A stretch of DNA of 20,402 nucleotides from JBFGCT01 sp041581055 (GTDB lineage Bacteria; Actinomycetota; Acidimicrobiia; Acidimicrobiales; Ilumatobacteraceae): positions 1 to 20,402 of the forward strand of contig JBFGCT010000061.1 of NCBI GenBank assembly GCA_041581055.1, written 5' to 3'. The position numbers and the translations under genes were made by a program. Of the stretch, positions 1 through 8,591 are shown piece by piece (the first letter of the stretch is position 1; every line of letters begins with the position of its first letter). The notes below the pieces were generated by a model. That model worked only from the letters and a program-made list of their open reading frames with translations, searched no databases and was not told where the DNA came from.

Positions 1-634
1 CCCCGCGGCGGCGGCGGCTCGTTCGTTCCGCCGGGAGCTTGCCGAGGGGTTCCGTTGGCTGTTGCGCCAGCCGTTGCTCCGAAACCTCGCGCTCGTCTCC
101 ACCCTGCTCGGCTTCTCGGGGTTCATGCACGGCGCGATCTTCGTCCTGTTCGCCCGCGACGTCCTCGGTCTCGGGCCCGTCGGGTACGGGCTGCTGCTCG
201 TCCCGGCGGCGATCGGCGGCGTCGTCGGGTCGCTCCTCGCGCACCGCGTCCGGCACTATCCGCTGGGTCTAACGCTGACCGCCGCCGTCACGATCGGCGG
301 GATCGCCATCTTCGCGATCGGGCTGACCGACATCCCGGTGCTCGTCGCCGTGCTCATCGCCATCGACTCGGCGGCGGTCCTCCTCTGGAACGTCCTGACG
401 ATCGCGCTGCGCCAACGGATCATCCCGGACCGGCTCCTCGGACGGGTCGGAGCGAGCTACAAGTTCTTCGTCTACGCCGCGATGCCGCTCGGGGCCGTCG
501 CCGGCGGGTTGATCGCCGACGAGCTCTCGCTCGAGGCCGCGTTCTTCATCGCCGGCAGCCTGCAGATGGCGACCGCCGCCCTCATCCCGTTCGCCACCCG
601 CCCGGCGCTGCGGGTCGACGCGGCCCGCGTCTGA
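1..634 (+). CDS. MFS transporter, C-terminal half (5' end outside window)
   Basis: Open frame running in from the left edge (first full codon at base 2) to a TGA at 632-634; 210 residues are visible and no start codon is needed inside the window. About six hydrophobic segments can be seen, which fits the second half of a 12-helix major facilitator. The stretch LRQRIIPDRLLGRVGASYKF followed by PLGAVAGG is the R-x-IPD-x-LxGRV signature typical of the MFS_3/enterobactin-exporter-like group, which sits in a cytoplasmic loop. The segment RRELAEGFRWLLRQPLLRN just before the first visible helix is also typical of that group's central loop. The likely role is proton-driven efflux of a small molecule; the substrate cannot be told. 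The gene converges on nuoN and is on the opposite strand, so it is not part of the respiratory operon. A TTG at 62 is an internal Leu codon rather than the start. Confidence 0.85.
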   Translation, partial: PAAAAARSFRRELAEGFRWLLRQPLLRNLALVSTLLGFSGFMHGAIFVLFARDVLGLGPVGYGLLLVPAAIGGVVGSLLAHRVRHYPLGLTLTAAVTIGGIAIFAIGLTDIPVLVAVLIAIDSAAVLLWNVLTIALRQRIIPDRLLGRVGASYKFFVYAAMPLGAVAGGLIADELSLEAAFFIAGSLQMATAALIPFATRPALRVDAARV

Positions 635-693
635 GCGGGCGGCGGCGACGGGTTCACGCAACGCCGCGCGCGCCGCATCCGGACCGACTCGGG
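635..693. other. Short convergent intergenic region, possible bidirectional terminator
   Basis: These 59 bases separate the stop codons of the MFS gene (plus) and nuoN (minus), so transcription from both sides must end near here. The best dyad I see is GCGGCG (642-647) with CGCCGC (662-667), a six-base stem with a 14-base loop. There is no T-tract on either strand, so a classic intrinsic terminator is not shown; Rho-dependent ending or a downstream site is equally possible. Confidence 0.25.
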
Positions 694-2199
694 TCAGCGG
701 GCGAAGGCGGTGACGGTGTCGGCGGCGTCGATCAGCCAGCCGGGGAGGACGCCGACGACCAGTGTGAACACGACCGCCGAGGCGATGGCCAGCCCGGCCG
801 AGAACGACACGGTGGCCCGCGCGTCGCCCTCGGGGTCGGCCAGCCACATCCTCACCATGATCCGCAGGTAGACGAACGCGGCGATCACGGCCGTGACCAT
901 CGCGACGATCGCGATGGCGTAGCTGTTCTCCTCGACCGCCGCCTGGATCACGCCGAACTTGGCGATGAAGCCGCTGGTGAACGGCACGCCCGCCTGGGCG
1001 AGCAGGAACACGGTGAACGCCAACGCCAGCGCGGGCCGGCGCGACGCGAGCCCGGCGAACGCGTCCAAGCCCGAGTCGCCGTCCCGGGCAACCACGGCGA
1101 CGACGGCGAAGGACCCGATCACGAGCACGGCGTACAGCAGCAGGTACAGCACGACGGCGGGCATCCCCGACCCGGGGTCGGCCTCGCCCGCACGATGTCC
1201 GGCCGCCTCGACGCCGACCAGGATGAAGCCCGCGTGGCTGATCGAGGAGTAGGCGAGCATCCGCTTCACGTCGGTCTGCACGACCGCCACGATCGAGCCG
1301 ACGAGCAGCGACAACAGGGCCAGCACCCAGATCACCGGCCGCCAGTCATCCCGGTAGAAGGGCAGCGCGATCACCAGGACGCGCAACATCGCGGCGAAGG
1401 CCGCCGCCTTGCCCGCCGACGCCATGAACGCGGTGACCGGCGTCGGCGCGCCTTGATAGACGTCGGGCGCCCAGGCGTGGAACGGGGCTGCCGCCACCTT
1501 GAACCCGAGGCCGACGACGAGCAGCGCGATGCCGGCGAGGGCCAGCGTCTCGTTGTGACCGGGATCGACGACCCGCTGCAGGTTGGCCACGATCTCGCCG
1601 ATGTTGGTCGACCCGGTGGCGCCGTAGACCAGGGCGATCCCGTAGAGCAGGAAGGCCGAGGAGAACCCGCCGAGGACGAAGTACTTGATGCCCGACTCGG
1701 CGCTGCCGGCGCGCCGCCGGTCGCTGGCCGCCAACACGTAGAAGGCCAGCGACAGCGTCTCGAGGCCGAGGAACAACACGATCAGGTCGTTCGCCGACGC
1801 CATGACGATGCCGCCGACCGCGGCGACGAGGTACAGCGCGTAGATCTCGGGGCCGTCGTTCGGGGTGCCCCGCAGCTGCTCGTCGGTCAGCAGCGACACC
1901 AGCAGCACGGCGGCGCAGATCGTGATCGTCAGGAACATCGACATCGTGTCGAAGGCGATCACCCCGCCGACCAGCGTGGTCGGGCCGTTGTCGGTGATGT
2001 CGTCCCACTGCACCATCGCCAACGCGCCGGCGGTGCCGGCGGTGACGGCGCTGAACAGGGCGTACATCCCCTTCGGCCACGGCGGCGTCAACGCCCCGAG
2101 CAGCATCAGGGCGAGCGCGCCGACGAGCAACGCCAGCATCGGGGACAGCGCGAACCAACCCACCTCGGGCCCGAGGAAGACGTCGGCCTGAGCCAGCAT
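694..2199 (-). CDS. nuoN: NADH-quinone oxidoreductase subunit N
   Basis: Antiporter-like membrane subunit of complex I, the proton-pumping helix bundle next to NuoK. The 501 residues match the usual length of about 480-500 and the protein is hydrophobic throughout, with about 14 predicted helices. Key charged residues of the proton channel are present: Glu147 in LFLGLETLS, Lys234 in GFKVAAAPFHAW, Lys264 in ASAGKAAAF and Lys312 in QTDVKRMLAYSS. PFHAWAPDVYQGAPTPV (from 239) is the family signature around the broken helix. The ATG at 2199-2197 overlaps the nuoM stop as TGATG, which fixes the start by coupling. It is the last gene of the nuo operon; the next gene downstream is convergent. Nothing is missing or broken. 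Confidence 0.97.
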   Translation of the reverse strand: MLAQADVFLGPEVGWFALSPMLALLVGALALMLLGALTPPWPKGMYALFSAVTAGTAGALAMVQWDDITDNGPTTLVGGVIAFDTMSMFLTITICAAVLLVSLLTDEQLRGTPNDGPEIYALYLVAAVGGIVMASANDLIVLFLGLETLSLAFYVLAASDRRRAGSAESGIKYFVLGGFSSAFLLYGIALVYGATGSTNIGEIVANLQRVVDPGHNETLALAGIALLVVGLGFKVAAAPFHAWAPDVYQGAPTPVTAFMASAGKAAAFAAMLRVLVIALPFYRDDWRPVIWVLALLSLLVGSIVAVVQTDVKRMLAYSSISHAGFILVGVEAAGHRAGEADPGSGMPAVVLYLLLYAVLVIGSFAVVAVVARDGDSGLDAFAGLASRRPALALAFTVFLLAQAGVPFTSGFIAKFGVIQAAVEENSYAIAIVAMVTAVIAAFVYLRIMVRMWLADPEGDARATVSFSAGLAIASAVVFTLVVGVLPGWLIDAADTVTAFAR

Positions 2200-3797
2200 C
2201 AGCCGCCCTCCCCGTCGCCGTGGTCGTCGACATCCCGGTCGCCGTGGTCGTCGATCTCACCGATCGCCGGCGCCGGCGCCGGTGCGACCAGGTCGGTGTG
2301 CTCCTCGACGTGCACGATCAGCGCGTCGACGCTCGGCTCGATCCGCTCGAGCACCGGCTTGGGGTACAAGCCGAAGAACAGGATGGCGACGACGAACGGC
2401 AGCAGCACCAGCCCCTCGCCCAGCTTCAGCTCGGCGAAGGTCTTGTTCTCCTCGTCGGGCTCGCCGTGGAAGACGCGCTGGTAGGCCCACAGCAGGTACA
2501 GCGCGGCGAGGATCACCCCGGTCGCGGCGACGACGGTCCACCAGCGGGCGGTCAGGAACGAGCCGGTGAGGATGAGGTACTCGCCGACGAATCCGTTGAG
2601 ACCCGGCACGCCGATCGAGGACAGCATGACGACCATGAAGACCGCGGCGAAGACCGGGGCGACGGTCTGCAGCCCGTTCAACTCGGAGATCTGGCGGGTC
2701 TTGCGCCGCTCGTAGACCATCCCGACCAGGAGGAACAGCGCCCCGGTCGAGACGCCGTGGTTGATCATCTGGATGACCGAGCCGGTCATCGCCTGGGTGG
2801 TGAAGGCGAACGTGCCGAGCACGATGAACCCCATGTGGGCGACCGACGAGTAGGCGACGAGGCGTTTGAGGTCGAGCTGCATCGTGGCGACGATCGCCCC
2901 GTAGATGATCCCGATCACGGCCAGCGTCAGCCACAGCGGCCGACTCCAGTAGGCGGCCTCCGGGAACAGGAACAGGCCGAAGCGCAGGAACCCGTACGTG
3001 CCGAGCTTGAGCAGCACGCCGGCGAGGACGACCGAACCACCGGTCGGGGCCTGGGTGTGGGCGTCGGGCAGCCAGGTGTGCAACGGGAAGATCGGCACCT
3101 TCACGGCGAACGCGACGGCGAAGGCGAAGAACAGCCAACGCCCCGTCGACGCCGCCCAGCTCGCGCCCTCCGCGATCTCGACGAGGTCGAAGGTGACCTT
3201 GCCGAGGTCGTCGCTGGCGATCCACACGGTGGCGATCAGGCCGACCAGCATGAACGCCGAGCCGAGCATCGTGTAGAGGAAGAACTTGGTCGCCGCGTAG
3301 ACGCGGTTCTCGTACCCCCAGCCGCCGATCAGGAAGTACATCGGCACCAGGACGATCTCGAAGAAGATGAAGAAGACGAACAGGTCGAGGCTGAGGAAGC
3401 TGCCCAGCACGCCCGTCTCGAGTATCAGCATCCAGGCGAGGTACGGCTTGTCGTCGTGGTGCGGGTCGAGACCGACGATGACGATCGGGAACATCACCGC
3501 GGTCAGCACGACGAGGAACAGCGAGATGCCGTCCACGCCGAGGTTCCAGGAGATGCCCCACTGCTCGATCCAGGTGTGCTTGGACACGAACTGGAATCCG
3601 TCGGCGCCCGTCTCGAACGACGACACCAGCCAGACGCTCAACGCGCCGGCGGAGACCGACGAGAGCAGCGCGATCAGCTTGGCGTACTCGGGCCGCGAGC
3701 GGCGCGTCAGCAGCACGCCGACCGCGCCGGCGAGCGGCAGCAGCACGAGCACGGTCAGGATCGGGAACGCGATCGTCCCGCCCTCGGCGCCGACCAT
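2199..3797 (-). CDS. nuoM: NADH-quinone oxidoreductase subunit M
   Basis: Second antiporter-like, proton-translocating membrane subunit of complex I. From the ATG at 3797 it is 532 residues, close to the family norm of about 500. I chose this start because it overlaps the nuoL stop as TGATG and leads straight into the first helix; the frame stays open 10 codons further upstream but that would sit inside nuoL. Channel residues are Glu147 in FFIFFEIVLVPMYF, Lys233 in FAVKVPIFPLHTWLPDAHTQ and Lys264 in GVLLKLGTYGF. The C-terminus is odd: after the last helix comes a tail of roughly 45 residues, Ala/Pro-rich and then Asp/His-rich, ending in two copies of DDHGD eight residues apart. That tail is not part of the conserved fold and its role is unknown. 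Confidence 0.97.
   Translation of the reverse strand: MVGAEGGTIAFPILTVLVLLPLAGAVGVLLTRRSRPEYAKLIALLSSVSAGALSVWLVSSFETGADGFQFVSKHTWIEQWGISWNLGVDGISLFLVVLTAVMFPIVIVGLDPHHDDKPYLAWMLILETGVLGSFLSLDLFVFFIFFEIVLVPMYFLIGGWGYENRVYAATKFFLYTMLGSAFMLVGLIATVWIASDDLGKVTFDLVEIAEGASWAASTGRWLFFAFAVAFAVKVPIFPLHTWLPDAHTQAPTGGSVVLAGVLLKLGTYGFLRFGLFLFPEAAYWSRPLWLTLAVIGIIYGAIVATMQLDLKRLVAYSSVAHMGFIVLGTFAFTTQAMTGSVIQMINHGVSTGALFLLVGMVYERRKTRQISELNGLQTVAPVFAAVFMVVMLSSIGVPGLNGFVGEYLILTGSFLTARWWTVVAATGVILAALYLLWAYQRVFHGEPDEENKTFAELKLGEGLVLLPFVVAILFFGLYPKPVLERIEPSVDALIVHVEEHTDLVAPAPAPAIGEIDDHGDRDVDDHGDGEGG
2214..2255 (-). repeat. 24-bp period repeat encoding the Asp/His tail of NuoM
   Basis: Two adjacent copies with a 24-base period start at 2214 and 2238. 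The first 17 bases or so of each copy are identical (GTCGCCGTGGTCGTCGA on the plus strand), and the copies then diverge. On the coding strand they give two 8-residue units, IDDHGDRD and VDDHGDGE, at the very C-terminus of NuoM. This looks like a simple in-frame duplication in a region free of structural constraint. Confidence 0.75.
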
Positions 3798-5770
3798 CAG
3801 AACAGGCCCCGCACGATCACGAACCACGCGAGGAGCAGGACCGCGCCGACGGCGATCAGGCCGGCGTACTGGCGCAGGTACCCGGTCTGTCCCTTGCGGA
3901 CCTCACCGGCGGTCTCGCGGATGGCGACGGCGGCGCCGTCGACCGCGCCGTCGACCACCTTCTCGTCGAACAGGACCGTCCCCTCGAACCCCTTGCGGCC
4001 CGGGTTGCCCATGAACCAGCTGATCGCCTGGTCGAAGTGCCACCCCTGGGCGAACAGCTCGGGCTCGAACGGGCTGGCGCGGCGTCGCTCGTACACGGCC
4101 CACGCGGCGGCGATGCCGACGACCGCGCAGGCGACGGCGATGCCGATCAGCAGGGTCTTGTTGTCGTACGCCCACGTGTCGTGGATGTCCGCCTCGCCGA
4201 ACGCGACCACCGGGTGCAGCCAGCTCTCCAGCTTGTGCTCCCATCGGTCGGGGGTGATGCCGAGCGCGGGCAGCTGCACGATCCCGCCGACGATCGAGAG
4301 GCCGGCCAGGACGACGAGCGGGAGCAGCATCGTCGGCGGCGACTCGTGCGGTTTGAACTCGCCGTGCGCGCCGTGGGTCTCGACGGGCGGCTCGCCCTCC
4401 GCCGGCGTCGGGGCCTCGTCCTCGTTGGCCAGGCTGGTCCACTTCGCCTCGCCGTAGAACGTCATCACGACCTGACGGGTCATGTAGAACGCGGTGAGCA
4501 CGGCGGTGACGATGCCGATGACGTACAGCGGGACCGAGTCGGCCAGCGCGAAGAGCAGGATCTCGTCCTTCGACCAGAACCCGGCGAATGGCGGGACGCC
4601 GGCGATCGCCAGCCAGCCGACGATGAACGTCGCCGCGGTGAACGGCATGAACTTGGCCAGCTTGCCCATCTTGCGCATGTCCTGCTCGTCGTTCATGCCG
4701 TGGATGACCGAGCCGGAGCCGAGGAACAACAGCGCCTTGAAGAAGGCGTGGGTCACCATGTGGAAGATCGCCGCGACGTACGCGCCGGTCCCGACGGCCA
4801 GGAACATGTAGCCGAGCTGCGAGACCGTCGAGTAGGCGAGCACGCGCTTGATGTCGGTCTGGGCCAGCGCGATCGTCGCCGCGAACAGCGCGGTGATCGC
4901 GCCGGTCCAGGCGATCAGCGGGCCGACCCAGTCGGCGGAGACCGTGATCACCGGGTTGACGCGCACCATCAGGAACACGCCGGCGGTCACCATCGTCGCG
5001 GCGTGGATCAGCGCCGACACGGGCGTCGGGCCCTCCATCGCGTCGGGCAGCCAGACGTAGAGCGGGAGCTGGGCCGACTTGCCGACGGCGCCGACGAACA
5101 GCAGCACGGCGATGCCGGTCGCCGTCGTCTCCGCCAGCAGCCCGGACTCGGCGTTGTTGTTGAGCACGCTGTAGCTGATCGAGCCGATGGACGAGAACGC
5201 CAGGAACATCGCCAGCATGACGCCCCAGTCGCCGACGCGGTTGGTGATGAACGCCTTCTTGCCGGCGGTCGCCGCCGACTCGCGGGTGTGCCAGAACGCG
5301 ATCAGGAGGTACGAGCAGGTGCCGACGCCCTCCCAGCCGAGGAACGTGACCAGCAGGTTCTCCCCGAGCACGAGCACGGTCATCGACAGCACGAACAGGT
5401 TGAGATAGAGGAAGAACTTGGAGAACTTCGGGTCGCCGTGCATGTACCCGATCGAGTACAGGTGGATCAGCGAGCTGATCCCGGTGACGAACAGGCACAT
5501 CGTGATCGACAGCGGGTCGGCGAGGAACGCCATGTCGACGCGCAGCGTCCCGACCGGGACCCAGGAGAAGAGGGTCTCGACCTGGCTCCGGTCGTCCTCG
5601 GGCCGGCCGAGGAGATCGAAGAACACGGCGACCGACACGGCGAAGGAGGCGAGCACCATCGCCGTCGCCAGGTGGCCGGCGCGCGGCTCGCCCAGCCTCC
5701 GCCCGAAGAGGAGGATCGTCACGAACCCGAACAGCGGGAAGGCGGGGATGAGCCACACGAGGTCGGTCAT
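3797..5770 (-). CDS. nuoL: NADH-quinone oxidoreductase subunit L
   Basis: The distal antiporter-like subunit of complex I, carrying the long lateral helix. Its 657 residues are within the usual 600-670. Conserved residues seen are Glu147 in GWEGVGTCSYLLI, Asp181 in NRVGDWG, Lys231 in GAVGKSAQLPLYVWLPDAMEGPTPVSAL (given in part) and His256 in ALIHAATMV. After about residue 430 there is a hydrophilic, Glu/Pro/His-rich loop (NEDEAPTPAEGEPP, then THGAHGEFKPHESPP) that is longer than in many homologues; such loops vary in this family. The C-terminal part contains further hydrophobic segments and ends in a final helix (about 635-655), as expected for the anchor of the lateral helix. ATG start at 5770; four bases separate it from the nuoK stop. 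Confidence 0.97.
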   Translation of the reverse strand: MTDLVWLIPAFPLFGFVTILLFGRRLGEPRAGHLATAMVLASFAVSVAVFFDLLGRPEDDRSQVETLFSWVPVGTLRVDMAFLADPLSITMCLFVTGISSLIHLYSIGYMHGDPKFSKFFLYLNLFVLSMTVLVLGENLLVTFLGWEGVGTCSYLLIAFWHTRESAATAGKKAFITNRVGDWGVMLAMFLAFSSIGSISYSVLNNNAESGLLAETTATGIAVLLFVGAVGKSAQLPLYVWLPDAMEGPTPVSALIHAATMVTAGVFLMVRVNPVITVSADWVGPLIAWTGAITALFAATIALAQTDIKRVLAYSTVSQLGYMFLAVGTGAYVAAIFHMVTHAFFKALLFLGSGSVIHGMNDEQDMRKMGKLAKFMPFTAATFIVGWLAIAGVPPFAGFWSKDEILLFALADSVPLYVIGIVTAVLTAFYMTRQVVMTFYGEAKWTSLANEDEAPTPAEGEPPVETHGAHGEFKPHESPPTMLLPLVVLAGLSIVGGIVQLPALGITPDRWEHKLESWLHPVVAFGEADIHDTWAYDNKTLLIGIAVACAVVGIAAAWAVYERRRASPFEPELFAQGWHFDQAISWFMGNPGRKGFEGTVLFDEKVVDGAVDGAAVAIRETAGEVRKGQTGYLRQYAGLIAVGAVLLLAWFVIVRGLF

Positions 5771-5774
5771 CGCG

Positions 5775-6086
5775 TCAGCCCTTCAGATCCGCCAGGTCGT
5801 CGGCCGTCGCGCCAGGGCGCCCGCGCAGGATCGACACGATGATGCTGAGGCCGACCACGACCTCGGCGGCGGCGACCACGAGGACGAAGAAGACCGCGGT
5901 CTGTCCGTTGATGTCGCCGAGCTCGGTCGCCAACGCGACGAACGTGAGGTTGACGGCGTTGAGCATCAGCTCGATGCACATGAACATGACCAACGGATTG
6001 CGCCGGACGAGCAGCCCGAACGCCCCGACGCCGAACAACACCGCGCCGAGCAACAGGTACCAGGTGGGTTCGATGGCGGCGATCAC
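5775..6086 (-). CDS. nuoK: NADH-quinone oxidoreductase subunit K
   Basis: Small three-helix (MrpC-like) subunit of complex I, part of the path linking quinone chemistry to the antiporter-like pumps. I place the start at GTG 6086-6084, which overlaps the nuoJ stop as GTGA; this gives 103 residues, the normal size. The frame is open far upstream, but that part is out of phase with nuoJ coding and is not real. Glu39 in FMCIELMLNAVNLTF and Glu75 in AAAEVVVGL correspond to the two conserved membrane glutamates known as Glu36 and Glu72 in E. coli. The short hydrophilic C-terminus (GRPGATADDLADLKG) is unremarkable. Confidence 0.96.
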   Translation of the reverse strand: MIAAIEPTWYLLLGAVLFGVGAFGLLVRRNPLVMFMCIELMLNAVNLTFVALATELGDINGQTAVFFVLVVAAAEVVVGLSIIVSILRGRPGATADDLADLKG

Positions 6087-6664
6087 GAGCCCGACCCCCC
6101 CTTCGGCCACTTGCGGGTCATCACGACCGTGCCGGCGACGGCGACGATCAGCAGCACCGACGTCAGCTCGAAGGCGAACACGTGGTCGCCGTAGAGGTTC
6201 CGGGCGAGCTGGCGGATGTTCTCGTCGCCGACCCGGGCGCCGACCTCGGGCGGGACCTGCCCGGCGACATCGATCCCGGCGCCGGCGCCGATGGTGACCG
6301 CGTCGCGCGCCTGCACGACCGCCGCCCCGACCAGGGCGATGAGGCCGACCCCCATCACCGCCGCCAGCGGGCGTTGGATCCTGATCGGCTCGATCGTGAG
6401 GTCCATCGCCTTGTCGACGCCGAGCAGCATGATGACGAACAGGAAGAGCACGACGATCGCGCCCGCGTACACGATCACCTGGACGACGGCCAGGAAGTGC
6501 GCCTCCTGGGCGACGAACTGCACGGCCACGCCGAACAACGTCAGGATCAGCCCCAGCGCGGCGTGCACCGGGTTCCTCATCGCCACCACGGCGACCGCCC
6601 CGCCGAGGACCATCAGCGCCGCCGCGAAGAACACGACGTACTCCAGGAATGTCGCGTCGGTCAA
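6083..6664 (-). CDS. nuoJ: NADH-quinone oxidoreductase subunit J
   Basis: Five-helix membrane subunit of complex I lying between NuoH/A and NuoK. It has 193 residues. Helix 3 carries the strongly conserved VQVIVYAGAIVVLFLFVIML around Tyr66, the site of the pi-bulge that changes state during coupling in studied enzymes. A hydrophilic stretch of about 40 residues (GAGIDVAGQVPPEVGARVGD, then the region up to RNLYGDHVF) separates helices 4 and 5. The start is TTG at 6664-6662, overlapping the nuoI stop by four bases (TTGA). TTG is a weak start, so translation probably depends on coupling to nuoI. Confidence 0.95.
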   Translation of the reverse strand: MTDATFLEYVVFFAAALMVLGGAVAVVAMRNPVHAALGLILTLFGVAVQFVAQEAHFLAVVQVIVYAGAIVVLFLFVIMLLGVDKAMDLTIEPIRIQRPLAAVMGVGLIALVGAAVVQARDAVTIGAGAGIDVAGQVPPEVGARVGDENIRQLARNLYGDHVFAFELTSVLLIVAVAGTVVMTRKWPKGGSGS

Positions 6665-7359
6665 CGTTCGACCGTCCGCACGCCAGGGCGATCGTCGGCC
6701 GACGCGTCGCGCTCGGCCTGGGCCGGCTCGGGGGCGCGCAGGCCGTGGCCGAGCTCGTTGCTCCAGCCGACCTCGCCCTCGAAGGTGGCGTCACCCGACG
6801 GCGATGTCGCCCGCATCCAGCCGCTGGTCAGGACGTCGTCGCCCTCCCGCCAGTCCTCCCACGGCAGCCGCTTGGGCTCGCCCTCGTCGTCGACGACGAG
6901 CTCGGCCTTGGTGTAGATCGCCTCCTGCCGATTGGTGAAGGAGAACTCGAACAGCTTCGACTCGGTGATCGCCTCGGTCGGGCACGCCTCGACGCACAGG
7001 TCGCAATGGATGCACCGCAGGTAGTTGATCTCGTAGACGTAGCCGAAGCGCTCGCCGGGCGAGGTCGGGTTCTCCGGGTCGTTGTCGGCGCCGCGAACGT
7101 AGATGCAGTCGGCCGGGCACACGCCGGCGCACAGCTCGCAGCCGATGCACTTCTCCATGCCGTCCTCGTAGCGGTTGAGGACGTGGCGGCCGTGGAGGCG
7201 CTCGGGCCGGGGCAGCTTCTCGTCTCCGTCGACGTCGCGGTCGTCGGAGCCCTTCTTCTTGGCGCGGCGCCCGCCGGAGTACTCGGTGGTGACCCGCTTG
7301 CCGCCGAACGGCCACCGGTGTTGGCGGATCGTGACGGCGAACCCCTCGAAGTAGCCCAT
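6661..7359 (-). CDS. nuoI: NADH-quinone oxidoreductase subunit I (8Fe ferredoxin type)
   Basis: Peripheral-arm subunit carrying clusters N6a and N6b, which pass electrons toward N2 in NuoB. It is 232 residues from the ATG at 7359, which overlaps the nuoH stop as TGATG. Two 4Fe-4S motifs are intact: Cys71-x2-Cys74-x2-Cys77-x3-Cys81-Pro and Cys116-x2-Cys119-x2-Cys122-x3-Cys126-Pro. FHGRH of most homologues is LHGRH here (residues 55-59). Two parts are longer than in a minimal NuoI: a basic then acidic insert (GRRAKKKGSDDRDVDGDEK, about 30-48) between the N-terminal amphipathic segment and the ferredoxin domain, and a C-terminal tail of about 60 residues. An additional Cys85 lies just after the first motif. 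Confidence 0.97.
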   Translation of the reverse strand: MGYFEGFAVTIRQHRWPFGGKRVTTEYSGGRRAKKKGSDDRDVDGDEKLPRPERLHGRHVLNRYEDGMEKCIGCELCAGVCPADCIYVRGADNDPENPTSPGERFGYVYEINYLRCIHCDLCVEACPTEAITESKLFEFSFTNRQEAIYTKAELVVDDEGEPKRLPWEDWREGDDVLTSGWMRATSPSGDATFEGEVGWSNELGHGLRAPEPAQAERDASADDRPGVRTVER

Positions 7360-8591
7360 CAGGACGTCACCCCGCTCGACTCCTCGACTCGATTGACGCG
7401 CGCCACGCGCATCGCCGCGGTGAACAGCGAGATCGACGCCAGGCCGACGACGACGCTGATCGCGACGACGCGGACGCTGTCGACGACGTCGCCCTCCGGC
7501 GAGAACTGGCGGAGCGCGGCGAGCAGCAGGAACCAGCCCAGCGACACCGGGATGAGCACCTTCCACCCGAGGTCCATCAGATGGTCGTAGCGCAGCCGTG
7601 GCAAGGTCGCCCGGAACCACACGAACACGTACAGGAACCCGACCAGCTTGAGCAGGAACCAGGCCGTCCCGCCGAGCGGACCGAGGAAGGCGAGCAGGTC
7701 GACGCGGCCGAAGTACAGCGGCTGCGGCCCCCCGAGGAACAGCGTGACCGTGACCGCCGACATCGTGATGACGTTCATGAACTCGGCGAGGAAGAACAGG
7801 GCGAAGCGGATGCTCGAGTACTCGGTGTTGAACCCGCCGACCAACTCCTGCTCGGCCTCGACCAGGTCGAACGGGGGCCGGTTGAGCTCGGCGGTGACCG
7901 CGACGAGGAAGACGAAGAACGGCACGAAGCCGGTCGAGATCAGATTCCAGTTGGCGAAGCCGTCCTGGATCTCCACGATGCCGGCGGTCGACAGCGTCCG
8001 CGACGAGAGCAGCACCGCGGCGAGGCTCAGACCGAGCGCCGCCTCGTAGGAGATCATCTGCGCCGTCGCCCGCACCGAGCCGAGCAGGGGGTACTTCGAG
8101 CCCGACGCCCAGCCGGCGAGCATGATGCCGTACACGGCGATCGAGGACAGCGCGAGAACGAGCAGGACCCCGATCGGCGGGTCGGCGAGCTGGACGCGGG
8201 TCGTCTCGCCCCACCACTCGACCGTGCCGTCCTTGCCGTCGGTGAAGTCGCCGCCGAGCGGGATGACCGACCAGATGAGGAACGCCGGGACGAACGCGAG
8301 GAACGGCGCCATGCGGAAGACGATCCGGTCCGCCCGGTTGGGCAGCAGATCCTCCTTGAAGAACAGCTTGATGCCGTCGGCGAGCGTCTGGAGGATGCCG
8401 AAGGGCCCGGCCTTGTTCGGCCCGATCCGGTTCTGCATCCCGGCGACGACCTTGCGCTCGAACCACACCATGAGCATCGTGCCGACGAGACCGATGACGA
8501 AGATCACGACGACCTTGACGACGACGAACAGCAGCGGCTTCCACCACAGCCCACCCTCGACGAGCGGGTCGATGGCGAGGAGCGCGCTCAT
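7359..8591 (-). CDS. nuoH: NADH-quinone oxidoreductase subunit H
   Basis: Membrane subunit that forms much of the quinone-access chamber and the link to the proton pumps. The protein is 410 residues, slightly longer than the common 320-400. Signatures are complete: FERKVVAGMQNRIGPNKAG (44-62), then DGIKLFFKE, SKYPLLGSVRATAQMISYE (165-183), and AELNRPPFDLVEAEQELVGG (234-253) with Glu235, Asp242, Glu246 and Glu249 of the acidic loop near the quinone site. About eight helices can be drawn. A loop of roughly 25 residues (GGDFTDGKDGTVEWWGETT) between helices 2 and 3 is more hydrophilic than in E. coli. The ATG at 8591-8589 overlaps the nuoG stop by four bases (ATGA). Confidence 0.97.
   Translation of the reverse strand: MSALLAIDPLVEGGLWWKPLLFVVVKVVVIFVIGLVGTMLMVWFERKVVAGMQNRIGPNKAGPFGILQTLADGIKLFFKEDLLPNRADRIVFRMAPFLAFVPAFLIWSVIPLGGDFTDGKDGTVEWWGETTRVQLADPPIGVLLVLALSSIAVYGIMLAGWASGSKYPLLGSVRATAQMISYEAALGLSLAAVLLSSRTLSTAGIVEIQDGFANWNLISTGFVPFFVFLVAVTAELNRPPFDLVEAEQELVGGFNTEYSSIRFALFFLAEFMNVITMSAVTVTLFLGGPQPLYFGRVDLLAFLGPLGGTAWFLLKLVGFLYVFVWFRATLPRLRYDHLMDLGWKVLIPVSLGWFLLLAALRQFSPEGDVVDSVRVVAISVVVGLASISLFTAAMRVARVNRVEESSGVTS

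Noticed and set aside
62..634. Complete small membrane protein starting at TTG 62
   Set aside because: The frame is open to the left edge and the residues before 62 match the usual sequence ahead of the seventh helix of an MFS protein, so this is a truncated larger gene.
642..667. Intrinsic terminator between the MFS gene and nuoN
   Set aside because: The stem is six bases with a long loop and no T-tract follows on either strand, so it was kept only as a weak possibility.
7359..8547. Apparent fusion of NuoI to a long upstream region
   Set aside because: The open frame upstream of 7359 is out of phase with nuoH and low in meaning; the TGATG junction at 7359 gives a normal NuoI.
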